From contig DHJN01000247.1 in assembly GCA_002404345.1 (NCBI GenBank), positions 1 through 20,515 of the forward strand: DNA of 20,515 nt, written 5' to 3'. Origin of the DNA: Actinobacteria bacterium UBA4719. GTDB taxonomy: Bacteria > Actinomycetota > Actinomycetes > Actinomycetales > Dermatophilaceae. Numbering within the stretch: the stretch's first letter is position 1; each line of letters begins with the position of its first letter. The position numbers were made by a program, and so were the translations under genes. This document shows, one piece after another, positions 1 through 7,182 of this stretch. The notes under the pieces were generated by a model. It searched no databases and was not told the origin of the DNA. It worked only from the letters and a program-made list of their open reading frames with translations.

Positions 1-27
1 ACCCCGCTCAAGTGCGAAGAGCCTTAG

Positions 28-363
28 GCCACGGTCTGTAACGAGCTGGCCCAGACGACGGGGCTAGGGGTCATCCTCGAAGAGCGGCTGCTGCCGGTCG
101 CCCCCCAGGTCCTCGGCGCCTGCGACCTGCTCGGCATCGACCCTCTCTACGTGGCCAACGAGGGCAAGTTCGTCGCCGTGGTCTCGCAGGAAGAGACCGA
201 GGCCGCCGTATCCGTGCTGCGGTCCCACTCGCTCGGGGGGCAGGCGACGCTCATCGGCGAGGTGGTGGCTGACCCGTCCGGGATCGTCGTCCTGAGGACC
301 CCGTTCGGTGGTAGTCGGATCGTTGACATGCTCGTCGGCGATCCCTTGCCCCGGATCTGCTGA
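28..363 (+). pseudogene. hypE: HypE C-terminal fragment, 5'-truncated
   Basis: This is the last 111 residues of HypE, the carbamoyl-dehydratase that makes the thiocyanate on its own C-terminal cysteine and hands cyanide to HypC/HypD for the Fe(CN)2CO centre of [NiFe] hydrogenases. The reading frame shows the family's GACDLLGIDPLYVANEGK stretch, FGGSRIVDML and the conserved C-terminal PRIC, whose last cysteine is the thiocyanate carrier. Homology begins abruptly at about base 28 (ATVCNELA). The bases before it contain an in-frame TAG at 25-27, and none of the three frames gives the DPTRGG motif that normally precedes this stretch. It is therefore either a truncated copy or an assembly/contig-edge artefact. 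It lies 31 nt upstream of hypC on the same strand, so it belongs to that operon. Identity as HypE is sure; its intactness outside the window is not known. Confidence 0.85.
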
Positions 364-394
364 AGCGTCGCGAGCCCAACCGAAGGAGAACGTC

Positions 395-667
395 ATGTGT
401 CTGGGAATTCCAGGTCAGATCGTCAAGATCGTCGACGCCCAGCAGCACCTGGCGACCGTGGAGGTGAGCGGGGTTCGGCGCGTGATCAGCGTCTTGCTGT
501 TGTCGGAAGAGGATCTGAACGTGGGGGACTGGGTTCTCGTCCACGTCGGCTTCGCGATGGCGAAGATCGATGAGGCCGAGGCGAGGCTCACGCTCGAACA
601 GGTCGAGAAGATGGGGCGCGAGTTCGTCAACGAGATGGACGCGTTCCGCTCATCACAAATTACCTGA
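395..667 (+). CDS. hypC: hydrogenase maturation chaperone HypC
   Basis: The 90-residue product begins MCLGIPGQIVKI, the HypC/HybG/HupF signature. Cys2 is the essential residue that binds the Fe(CN)2CO precursor and later the hydrogenase large subunit. Length is normal for the family, and GDWVLVHVGFAMAKIDE is the usual C-terminal part of the beta-barrel core. The ATG at 395 is fixed by the need for Cys at position 2 and by the ribosome binding site AAGGAG just upstream. The ORF is open further upstream, but that extension overlaps hypE and is not HypC-like. It lies between the hypE fragment (31 nt) and hypD (49 nt), so the three are probably co-transcribed. The protein acts in the cytoplasm in complex with HypD. 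Confidence 0.97.
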   Translation: MCLGIPGQIVKIVDAQQHLATVEVSGVRRVISVLLLSEEDLNVGDWVLVHVGFAMAKIDEAEARLTLEQVEKMGREFVNEMDAFRSSQIT

Positions 668-716
668 CCACGGCACCGAAGAACCACGGCACCGACGAGA
701 CGAGACGAGGCAAACC

Positions 717-1850
717 ATGAAGTTTGTTGAAGAGTTTCGCGACCCGGCCGCAGCTCGCGCCATGGTCAAGTCCATCACGGCTCTCGCGGGCGATGGCGAG
801 TACAAGTTCATGGAGGTCTGCGGCGGGCACACGCACACCATCTACCGCCACGGTCTCGAGCACATCCTCCCCTCGAACATCGAGTTCGTGCACGGTCCGG
901 GTTGTCCGGTGTGTGTGATCCCGATGGGGCGAATCGACGACGCGATGGGGCTCGCCGAGCAGCCGAACGTCATCTTCACCACCTTCGGCGACATGATGCG
1001 GGTGCCCGGTTCCAGGGGCAGCCTGCTGGACGCCAAGGCTCGTGGAGCGGACACCCGATTCGTCTACTCGCCGCTCGACGCGCTCAAGATCGCTGTCGAG
1101 AACCCTGACAAGCATGTGGTGTTCTTCGCGGTCGGTTTCGAGACCACGGCGCCCTCAACCGCGGTGACGCTGGTGCGGGCCAAGCACCTCGGCGTGAAGA
1201 ACTTCAGCGTCTTCGTCAACCACGTCACGATCGTCCCGCCCATCAAGGCGATCCTCGAGTCGCCCGACCTGCGCCTGTCCGGGTTCCTCGGGCCCGGTCA
1301 CGTGTCGACGGTGGTCGGCACACGGCCGTACCGGTTTATCCCCGACGTGTATGGCAAGCCGATCGTGGTTGCGGGCTTCGAGCCGCTCGACATCCTGGCT
1401 TCGGTGCACATGCTGCTCGCGCAGATCAACGAGGGCCGGTGTGAAGTGGAGAACCAGTACAGTCGCGTGGTCCGCGAGGAAGGCAATGTCAAGGCACTGA
1501 AGCTCATGGCCGAGACGTTTGAGCTCCGTCCGCACTTCGAGTGGCGGGGACTCGGCTTCATCTCGCAGAGCGCCTTGAAGGTGAACAGCAAGTATGCCGA
1601 GTTCGACGCCGAGGAGCGCTTCTCGATGCCGGGTGTCCGGGTCGCCGACCCCAAGGCGTGCCAGTGCGGTGAGGTGCTCAAGGGCGTCATCAAGCCGTGG
1701 GAGTGCAAGGTGTTCGGCACCGCTTGCACGCCGGAGACGCCAATCGGCACCTGCATGGTCTCGCCCGAGGGAGCCTGCGCGGCGTACTACAACTTCGGCC
1801 GTCTGCACCGCGAGACCGCCGCAGTGGTCGGTCAGAGCACGGGTCTCTGA
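717..1850 (+). CDS. hypD: hydrogenase maturation iron-sulfur protein HypD
   Basis: A 377-residue HypD of full family length. HypD is the [4Fe-4S] scaffold on which, together with HypC and HypE, the Fe(CN)2CO unit is assembled. Visible motifs are CGGHTHTI at residues 35-42, GPGCPVC at 60-66, the GFETTAPSTA and GPGHVSTVVG stretches in the middle, and a cysteine-rich C-terminal region (CQCGEV, WECKVFGTAC, IGTCMV, GACAAYY) that holds the cluster ligands. The ATG at 717 (MKFVEEFRDP) matches the family N-terminus; the longer open frame upstream overlaps hypC and is not used. No hydrogenase structural gene lies in the window, so the target enzyme must be elsewhere. It ends tail-to-tail, 9 nt from a dehydrogenase remnant on the other strand. 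Confidence 0.97.
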   Translation: MKFVEEFRDPAAARAMVKSITALAGDGEYKFMEVCGGHTHTIYRHGLEHILPSNIEFVHGPGCPVCVIPMGRIDDAMGLAEQPNVIFTTFGDMMRVPGSRGSLLDAKARGADTRFVYSPLDALKIAVENPDKHVVFFAVGFETTAPSTAVTLVRAKHLGVKNFSVFVNHVTIVPPIKAILESPDLRLSGFLGPGHVSTVVGTRPYRFIPDVYGKPIVVAGFEPLDILASVHMLLAQINEGRCEVENQYSRVVREEGNVKALKLMAETFELRPHFEWRGLGFISQSALKVNSKYAEFDAEERFSMPGVRVADPKACQCGEVLKGVIKPWECKVFGTACTPETPIGTCMVSPEGACAAYYNFGRLHRETAAVVGQSTGL

Positions 1851-1859
1851 CTGGGCAGG

Positions 1860-2413
1860 TCAGTCGGTGGCGATGACGAGCTTGCCCAGCGTGCCGCTGC
1901 CGAAGTCGGCCAAAGCTGCGGGGGCGCTGTCGAGACTATAGACACGTTGAATCTTGACGATCGTGTGCCGGCTGGCCTGGTTGTCAGCGAGGCGGTCGAG
2001 GGTCGCCGGGGTTGGGTTGGCGTAGATGGGCACCACGGTCGCGGACTCGGCCTGCAGCTGCTCGGGTGAGCCGATGAGAGTGGAGATGAACTTCCCGCCG
2101 CTGCGCACGGCTGCCAGCAGCGGGGCCGGGTCGCCAGCGAGGTGTATCACCGTGTCCACACCCTGCGGATGGGCCTCGAGTACCGCGGAGGCGATGTCGC
2201 CGGGGTAGTCCACGACCTCGGCGGCGCCGAGCTCGGTGACATGCTCCTTCTCGTGGTCCGCGTGCGCGGTGGCGATCACGTGGGCGCCGGCCTGAACTGC
2301 AAGTTGCACGACCTGGCTGCCGACCCCGCCGGTGGCGCCGGTGACAAGGACGGTCTGCCCGGACTGTGGTGCGCACGCGTCGATGGCCGACATTGCGGCC
2401 GTTCCCGCTAACC
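1860..2413 (-). pseudogene. zinc-type alcohol dehydrogenase / quinone oxidoreductase, 3' remnant
   Basis: The frame encodes the nucleotide-binding and C-terminal half of a medium-chain dehydrogenase/quinone oxidoreductase: VLVTGATGGVGSQVVQLA (the AxxGGVG NADPH loop), AEVVDYPGD, GVDTVIHLAGD, and the final SGTLGKLVI common to the family. The N-terminal GroES-like domain (about 130 residues) is missing. Reading upstream in the same frame, family-like sequence (LAGTAAMSAIDA) runs to about 2411 and then stops making sense, exactly where a fragment of another gene begins on the opposite strand. An ATG at 2393 could still start a 177-residue product, but without the catalytic domain it would not work as a dehydrogenase. 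No ribosome binding site is evident. I read it as a decayed gene; the family assignment is firm, the exact substrate is unknown. Confidence 0.75.
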
Positions 2414-2580
2414 CAGGCGAAGGCGCTGTACGGCACGCTCTTGGGTGTCGCGCCTTCCATGGACGAGGCCTACTACGTCCAGTTCAATGTCGGGGACCAA
2501 GAGGTAGGTCTGGATCCACACGGCCACAGCAAGGGTGGGACCGGGCCTGTCGGCTACTGGTACGTCGATGACATCAGGGA
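2414..2580 (+). pseudogene. VOC (glyoxalase-like) domain remnant
   Basis: In the plus-strand frame the translation from 2414 gives QAKALYGTLLGVAP, then DEAYYVQFNVGDQEVGLDP and GTGPVGYWYVDDI. These follow one another as in vicinal-oxygen-chelate (glyoxalase/bleomycin-resistance) proteins: helix 1, the strand pair around the G-Q-E-I/V-G-L-D motif, and the YW-VDDI strand. The N-terminal strand is absent because the frame upstream is antisense to the dehydrogenase remnant. After VDDIR the similarity is lost, so the C-terminal half with the second metal-binding repeat is gone as well. It covers about 55 of the usual 115-130 residues and is not expected to be functional. Family assignment comes from motif order only. 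Confidence 0.6.
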
Positions 2581-2646
2581 GGGAGGTCACCGAAACCGCG
2601 CCTGGGCACCGCAGGTAGTCCAGGCACCGTAGGTATAGGAAGAATC

Positions 2647-2708
2647 CCCGCCAAGTGGGCGGGAGGTGCCCGCCAAGTGGTCAAACCTGTACCTCGAGCC
2701 TTGACCAC
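2647..2708. promoter_or_regulatory. repeat-rich upstream region of the satP-like gene, operator candidate
   Basis: Between the VOC remnant and the transporter start (2581-2828) no gene is visible, but three ordered repeats are. The 12-mer CCCGCCAAGTGG occurs at 2647-2658 and again at 2669-2680, a period of 22 bp. The first copy also forms a small hairpin with GGCGGG at 2658-2663. The second copy leads into a perfect 8-bp inverted repeat, GTGGTCAA at 2677-2684 and TTGACCAC at 2701-2708, with a 16-bp spacer. Helically phased direct repeats plus a dyad about 120 bp ahead of a start codon look like regulator sites for the transporter. No regulator gene is adjacent and no consensus is recognised. 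Confidence 0.4.
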
Positions 2709-2828
2709 GCCCCCAAACGCGAACGACGCTTCGCTTGGATCCCCGTTCCATCCACCAGTGGCTGTCGGCCATGACGGCGGGACCGCGTCAACCAAAGAGA
2801 AGAAGACTCAACGTCGAGGAGCGTCACA

Positions 2829-3485
2829 ATGACCGATGAAACCGCAGCTAGACCTGGCGGCGCGACCAACCTGTCCGATCCGAATATCGCTGAGGCCGTA
2901 GCTGTCGCGGCGCCGGTGGGCAACCCCGCGCTGATCGGTGTGCCGACGTTCCTGGCCGGCTCGATCGCACTCGGGCTGGTGCTCATCGGTTTTGTGCCGG
3001 CGGCGGCGGGCGGCGCGTCCATTCCGATCATCATGACCGCGACCGGAATAGGCCAGCTTTTGGCGGCAGTATGGGCGGCCGGGCTGGCGCAGAACGCGGT
3101 GGCGAGCATCTTCGGCATCTTTACCGGCTTCTGGCTGAGCTACGCCGCACTGGTGCTGGGACTGACTCACAACTGGTTCGGCATCCTGCCGGCCGATGCA
3201 CAGAAGACGCAGGAGCTGTTCTTGCTGACCTGGCTCATCCTTATCGTGCTGCTCACCTTGGCTTCGCTAAGGCTGCCGCTGGCCTTCACCCTGCTGTTCG
3301 TGCTGATCGATCTCGCTCTGCTGTTCGTCTACCTGGGCACGTCACAGACCAGCGCGAGCCTCACGAAGGTCGGCGGATACTTCGTGTTCTCCTTCGTCGT
3401 CGTTGGTGCCTACCTCTTCTTCGACGCGATGAGCTCCGCGACCGGTGGCAAGGCGCTCCCACTTGGCAATCCGGTGATTCGCTGA
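2829..3485 (+). CDS. GPR1/FUN34/YaaH family (SatP-type) acetate/monocarboxylate transporter
   Basis: A 218-residue integral membrane protein with about six hydrophobic segments after a soluble, charged N-terminus of about 30 residues. The first membrane segment is preceded by NPALIG, a form of the NPAPLG signature of the acetate uptake transporters (SatP/YaaH, yeast Ato1), and the segment GFWLSYAALVLG resembles the conserved FxxYGxFWxxxG region. The C-terminal part ends with GGYFVFSF and a final amphipathic stretch, as in the family. Expected role: proton-coupled uptake of acetate, succinate or related small acids across the cytoplasmic membrane. The ATG at 2829 is supported by GAGGA about 8 nt upstream. 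It stands alone, followed by a strong hairpin at 3531 and preceded by repeat sequences that may be operators. Family confidence is high; the substrate is inferred. Confidence 0.88.
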   Translation: MTDETAARPGGATNLSDPNIAEAVAVAAPVGNPALIGVPTFLAGSIALGLVLIGFVPAAAGGASIPIIMTATGIGQLLAAVWAAGLAQNAVASIFGIFTGFWLSYAALVLGLTHNWFGILPADAQKTQELFLLTWLILIVLLTLASLRLPLAFTLLFVLIDLALLFVYLGTSQTSASLTKVGGYFVFSFVVVGAYLFFDAMSSATGGKALPLGNPVIR

Positions 3486-3530
3486 CGTCATAGGTCACGG
3501 AGCTGCGGCAGGCCCGGACCGCTTGACAGT

Positions 3531-3557
3531 GCTGCGCCGCGTCAAGCGCGGCGCAGC
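3531..3557 (+). terminator. GC-rich hairpin after the satP-like gene
   Basis: A perfect 11-bp inverted repeat, GCTGCGCCGCG and CGCGGCGCAGC, separated by a 5-nt loop (TCAAG), starts 46 nt after the transporter stop codon. No T-run follows (the next bases are GCCAAAACC), which is common for actinobacterial terminators. It separates the transporter from the next gene, whose start is about 150 nt further on. A role as an intrinsic terminator is the simplest reading; an mRNA-stabilising hairpin is possible. The rest of 3486-3703 holds nothing recognisable. Confidence 0.7.
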
Positions 3558-3703
3558 GCCAAAACCCCATCGGCGTCGGCGCTTCAAGCATTTCCCAAGC
3601 ACATCAACAGAGACTTAGCCCGTTCGCAGCGCGACGGCCGGTCGCTCTGCTTGTAGAGGCAGACCGGTTCTGGACGGTCTGCGATCCTCAAAGGGTGGTT
3701 TCG

Positions 3704-4311
3704 ATGGTGGCTGTGCAAGGACTGGCCGTAAGGCGACCGATCCGGTTGGCCCGGCCGGTTGTGCCATCGGGCTGGTCGCCACGGTCGTCGGTCTCCTGCT
3801 GAGCTTGTGGACGATGACGTCGGCGGCGACTCTCGCACCAATTCACCGGCCCAGCGACTTTCGTATCAGCGACTTTCGTATCAGCGACGATGTGCCCACC
3901 AGCTTTGGCATCGTGGCTGTCGAGTTCGTCCGCGGCGTGGATGGAACCAGCCACCGGGCTCTACCCCGATTGACTCACGGGGTGACCGGTCTTGTCGGGT
4001 CGGGCAGGCAGCAGATCCAGGTCGCGGTAGCCCTGACCAACCAAACGCGTGAGCCGCTGAAGTGCACGGTCCGCCAGTTCGAGCTCCACGTGACGACCTC
4101 TGGCAAGACGAGCGTGTTGGCGGCAACAAGCGGTGACCTGCCGGACGGACGCATCCTGCCTGACGCCGGCATCGAGGGCCACCTCGACTTCACTTTGCCT
4201 GCCGCTGAGTCCGCCATTTCCCTGCATTTTCGCGACCCCGGGAATTCAGCCCCCGTCGTCATCGATCTCGGCGCTGTCGCGGCAAAAGAGGCGCCGGTCC
4301 CCGCCCGTTAG
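3704..4311 (+). CDS. membrane-anchored DUF4352-like hypothetical protein, probable 1-nt frameshift
   Basis: The intact frame ends at 4311 and can start at TTG 3805 or ATG 3814, giving about 168 residues. Reading the same frame upstream gives an uninterrupted hydrophobic segment (GCAIGLVATVVGLLLSLW) with no start codon before it. The ATG at 3704, preceded by an AAGGG motif, opens a frame MVAVQGLAVRRPIRLARP that ends after 32 codons. Adding one base near 3750 joins the two into a basic N-terminus, one membrane helix and an exported domain. The exported part (VAVEFVRG, QQIQVAVALTNQTREPL, FEL, then a P-A-G-x-x-x-G-x-L-D-F-x-x-P pattern) resembles the Ig-like DUF4352 fold. A 15-bp tandem duplication at 3853-3882 repeats SDFRI. 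Function is unknown. The frameshift may be a sequencing error. Confidence 0.55.
3853..3882 (+). repeat. 15-bp tandem duplication inside the DUF4352-like gene
   Basis: The 15-mer AGCGACTTTCGTATC is present twice in direct succession (3853-3867 and 3868-3882) and is followed by AGCGAC, the start of a third unit. The length is a multiple of three, so the reading frame is kept and the protein gains a second SDFRI unit just after the presumed membrane anchor. It looks like a recent slippage duplication in the linker between helix and exported domain. Confidence 0.9.
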
Positions 4312-4379
4312 CAGGATCCCAGGATCCGCTGACCGAGACGCTCGTCTCCGCTGTTGATACGGCGTCTAACCTCGGCAAG

Positions 4380-5612
4380 GTGACGATCCCCGCCCCAGCA
4401 CAGACCTCGCGACGTCGGTGGGTGATGTTGGCCCTCGGCACCACGGCGCAGGCGGTTGCGTCATGTCTGCTGTTCGGTCTGCCGTTCCTCCTGCCCTACC
4501 TGCGCCGGACCGAGGGACTCACGCTGGCCCAGGGTGGAGCGCTCGTCGCGGCACCCTCGCTCGGAATGGTGGTCACGCTCATCGCCTGGGGTGCCTTCGC
4601 GGACCGGTATGGCGAGCGGCTCGCCATCGCGCTGGGGCTGGGTCTGACCGGCGTGCTCGGGCTCATCAGTGCAGGGGTCAGCAGTTTGGGCGGTCGGGGT
4701 GTGCTTTTTGCACTGGTGGGGGCCGCTGGTGCCTCGGTGAACTCCGCCAGCGGCCGGCTGGTGATGGGCTGGTTCGGGGCCCACCAGCGTGGCCTCGCGA
4801 TGGGGATCCGGCAGACCGGGCAACCGCTGGGCATGGCGCTGGGCGGGGCACTGCTGCCGCCGCTGGCCGGGTGGGGCAGGCTCCCGCTCGCGCTCGCCGT
4901 CCCAGCGACGATCTGCCTGGTCGTGACCGCAGCGGTGGTGCTCTTTGCCCAGGACCCGCCCCATCAGTCTCTTCCTCAACAGCAGGGGGCCGCGGAGCAC
5001 ACAAGGCCGCGGTCGCCATACCGGCGGCTCATTCTCTGGCGGGTCCATGCGGCGAGCTCCCTGCTCGTGGTGCCGCAGTTCGCGACAGCGGCCTTCTCCG
5101 CCGAGTACCTCGTCTCGGAACGCGGCTGGGATGCCACGACGGCCGGGCAGTTGCTGGCGGTCGTCGCCATCGGGGGAGCCGCGGGCCGAATGGCGGCCGG
5201 CCGCTGGTCCGATATTGCCGGCAATCGGCTCGCACCGATGCGGGTCATCGCACTCGCGGCGTGCGGGTCCATGCTTCTCGTCGCCCTGACGGCGTCGACC
5301 GATGCCTCGTTGGTCGTGCTCGCGCTGGCCGTCGCCTCGATCGTCTCGGTGTCGGACAACGGGCTGGGCTTCACCGCCACGGCCGAGCTTGCCGGACGCG
5401 CGTGGTCCGGCCGGGCTCTGGGTGTGCAGAATACGATGCAGAACGTCGCCGCCTTCGCCACGGCTCCGCTGGTGGGCGCGCTCGCTGGGTCGTTCGGGTT
5501 CGCTTGGGCCTTCTCGGCGGTGGCCGTGTTCCCCGTCATCGGCGCGTGGCTGACCCCGGTCGAGGGGGAGCGACGTGCGTTGTCAGCGGGCGATGAACAC
5601 TCGGCCCGGTGA
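4380..5612 (+). CDS. MFS transporter
   Basis: A 410-residue protein with about twelve hydrophobic segments in two blocks separated by a charged loop (residues about 196-217). Between helices 2 and 3 it has GAFADRYGERLAIALG, the G-x-x-x-D-R-x-G-x-R loop that defines the major facilitator superfamily. The equivalent loop in the second half is AAGRWSDIAGNRLAPMR. The glycine-rich fourth and fifth helices (GIRQTGQPLGMALGGALLPP) suggest a 12-helix organic-anion or drug-type carrier. The GTG at 4380 is chosen because MTIPAPAQTSRRRWVMLALG is a typical short cytoplasmic N-terminus; the ribosome binding site is weak, and an internal ATG (M16) is the alternative. It is convergent with mftF (67 nt between stops), so it is not part of the mycofactocin unit. 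The substrate cannot be told from sequence. Confidence 0.85.
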   Translation: MTIPAPAQTSRRRWVMLALGTTAQAVASCLLFGLPFLLPYLRRTEGLTLAQGGALVAAPSLGMVVTLIAWGAFADRYGERLAIALGLGLTGVLGLISAGVSSLGGRGVLFALVGAAGASVNSASGRLVMGWFGAHQRGLAMGIRQTGQPLGMALGGALLPPLAGWGRLPLALAVPATICLVVTAAVVLFAQDPPHQSLPQQQGAAEHTRPRSPYRRLILWRVHAASSLLVVPQFATAAFSAEYLVSERGWDATTAGQLLAVVAIGGAAGRMAAGRWSDIAGNRLAPMRVIALAACGSMLLVALTASTDASLVVLALAVASIVSVSDNGLGFTATAELAGRAWSGRALGVQNTMQNVAAFATAPLVGALAGSFGFAWAFSAVAVFPVIGAWLTPVEGERRALSAGDEHSAR

Positions 5613-5679
5613 GGCCTGACGCGCAGCAGCTCGTGGGTGAGCCATCAGACGGGAACGCCCGCCATCCGGTGAACGACTC

Positions 5680-7182
5680 TCACCCCTGCTCGCGTGTACC
5701 CGAACCCGGGCGAACCGCACTGCCACGAACCTGACTGCGTCCCGACGACCGCCGAAGGCCCAGATCGGGTAGTAGTGGCGCCAGGGTGCGTGCCTTCGCA
5801 GCGCCCGCCCAGAGGCCGGCCCCGTAGGCGAGGTCGTCAAGGCGATGCGCGGCGATGTATGGCAGCAGGGGCTGCTCCGCCCGCGCCCGTCGCCAGTCGG
5901 CCAGCCCCTCCAGCAGCGCCGCGGCGATGACCGCGCGCCGGACCCGACGCGAGACAACGGCGCCGATGAGAGCCGCGGGCCACCAGTGTCGGTTGAGCAG
6001 TCCGGCGCTCTGCCATGCCGCGCTCACCAAGCCGTAGGGCACCAGGCGTGCTGCTCCCCGCACGGGATGCTCGCTGCGCTGGAGCCGTCGCGAGATCCGC
6101 CAGACCGCCGTGCCGCTGGCAGCCACTACCACGGGCAGGGACCACCGTCGCTGGCAGAGCACAGCGACCACGGCCACCGCAGTCCACGGTGCCATCACGG
6201 CCGGCGCCAGGGCCCCCGGGTGACGCTGCGCCAACAACGCCGCCCCGGTGCCGTAGAACGCCTTCCGGCTGAGCCACTGCCGGGTGTTCACCCGGTGCTC
6301 ATGCGCCACCTCGCTGGCCGGCTCGTATCGCACCCGCCACCCGGCGCCGACACACCGCCACACCAGGTCCACGTCCTCGGCGACAGTCAGGTCCTCGTCG
6401 AATCCTCCCCAGATCGCCGTGACCCGCCCGACGAGGCAGGCACTCGGCACATAGGACACCGGTCCCCGCGGGACCACGAGGGCCGGCGTCGGACCGAGAT
6501 CAAGGGAGGAGCGAGCCTTCTCGTATGCCGTGAGCCACCTTGCCGCGATGCCCTCCGGAGGCAGGTCGTCCAGGGCGACGATCCGTGGCGCCACGAGCCC
6601 GACCGCCGGGTCTGCGAAGTGCTCGAGCAGCCCCTCCAGCCAACCGGGTCGGGGCACCACGTCTGAGTCAAGGAACGCGACGAACGGCGTCGTCACTGCC
6701 GCCAACCCGGTGTTCCGGGCAGCCGCCGGTCCGCGACACTCCTCATGGCGCAGCACCCTCGCTCCGGCCGATCGGGCGATGTCAGCAGGGCTGCTGTCGG
6801 ATGAACCGTCGTCCACGACCACCAGCTGCAGCTCAGCGGGCAGCGAGGCGAGCAGCCGGGCCAGGGGCCGGGCGCGGTCCTTCACCGGGACGACCACGGT
6901 GACATCAGCCTGCCCGGGGACCCCTGGCTGTGTTGGCGAAAGCACCGGACTGGCGAGTCCGCCGTCGACAAGAAGACGTGCCAGGTCGCCGGTGCGCCGG
7001 TTCACGACCTCGATCTCGTCCGTGTTCGCGAGCAGCCCCGCCGCGTAGGGAAGCAGGTACAGCACCCGGGCCGGGGTCCCGCCATACAACGTGCGTCCGC
7101 CGTCGCTGCGGGCCGTGCTCGGAGTCAGCCGAATCCGCATGCCCATGGGGAGTCGCGCCGAGGCCGGACCGGTGCCGCTCAC
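5680..7182 (-). CDS. mftF: mycofactocin glycosyltransferase MftF
   Basis: A 500-residue family 2 glycosyltransferase. In the mycofactocin pathway MftF adds a chain of beta-1,4-linked glucose units to premycofactocin. The GT-A core is clear: DVTVVVPVKDR (residues about 92-102), VVVDDGSSD, GPAAARNTGL, the DxD-type metal site FLDSDVVP, and GGFDEDLTVAEDVDLVWR with the ED acid pair. About 70 N-terminal residues (GGRTLYGGTPARVLYL) match the PqqD-like leader section of MftF proteins. Two hydrophobic stretches (APWTAVAVVAVL, LPVVVAASGTAVW) after the catalytic domain suggest membrane association. The GTG at 7182 overlaps the SDR stop by 4 nt and is preferred to the ATG at 7251, which would lie inside the SDR gene. 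It is the last gene of the operon. Confidence 0.92.
   Translation of the reverse strand: MSGTGPASARLPMGMRIRLTPSTARSDGGRTLYGGTPARVLYLLPYAAGLLANTDEIEVVNRRTGDLARLLVDGGLASPVLSPTQPGVPGQADVTVVVPVKDRARPLARLLASLPAELQLVVVDDGSSDSSPADIARSAGARVLRHEECRGPAAARNTGLAAVTTPFVAFLDSDVVPRPGWLEGLLEHFADPAVGLVAPRIVALDDLPPEGIAARWLTAYEKARSSLDLGPTPALVVPRGPVSYVPSACLVGRVTAIWGGFDEDLTVAEDVDLVWRCVGAGWRVRYEPASEVAHEHRVNTRQWLSRKAFYGTGAALLAQRHPGALAPAVMAPWTAVAVVAVLCQRRWSLPVVVAASGTAVWRISRRLQRSEHPVRGAARLVPYGLVSAAWQSAGLLNRHWWPAALIGAVVSRRVRRAVIAAALLEGLADWRRARAEQPLLPYIAAHRLDDLAYGAGLWAGAAKARTLAPLLPDLGLRRSSGRSQVRGSAVRPGSGTREQG

Noticed and set aside
5635..5685. Possible bidirectional terminator between the MFS gene and mftF (GGGTGAG at 5635-5641, CTCACCC at 5679-5685)
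   Set aside because: Arms are only 7 bp with a 37-nt loop, and the second arm includes the mftF stop; too weak to call.
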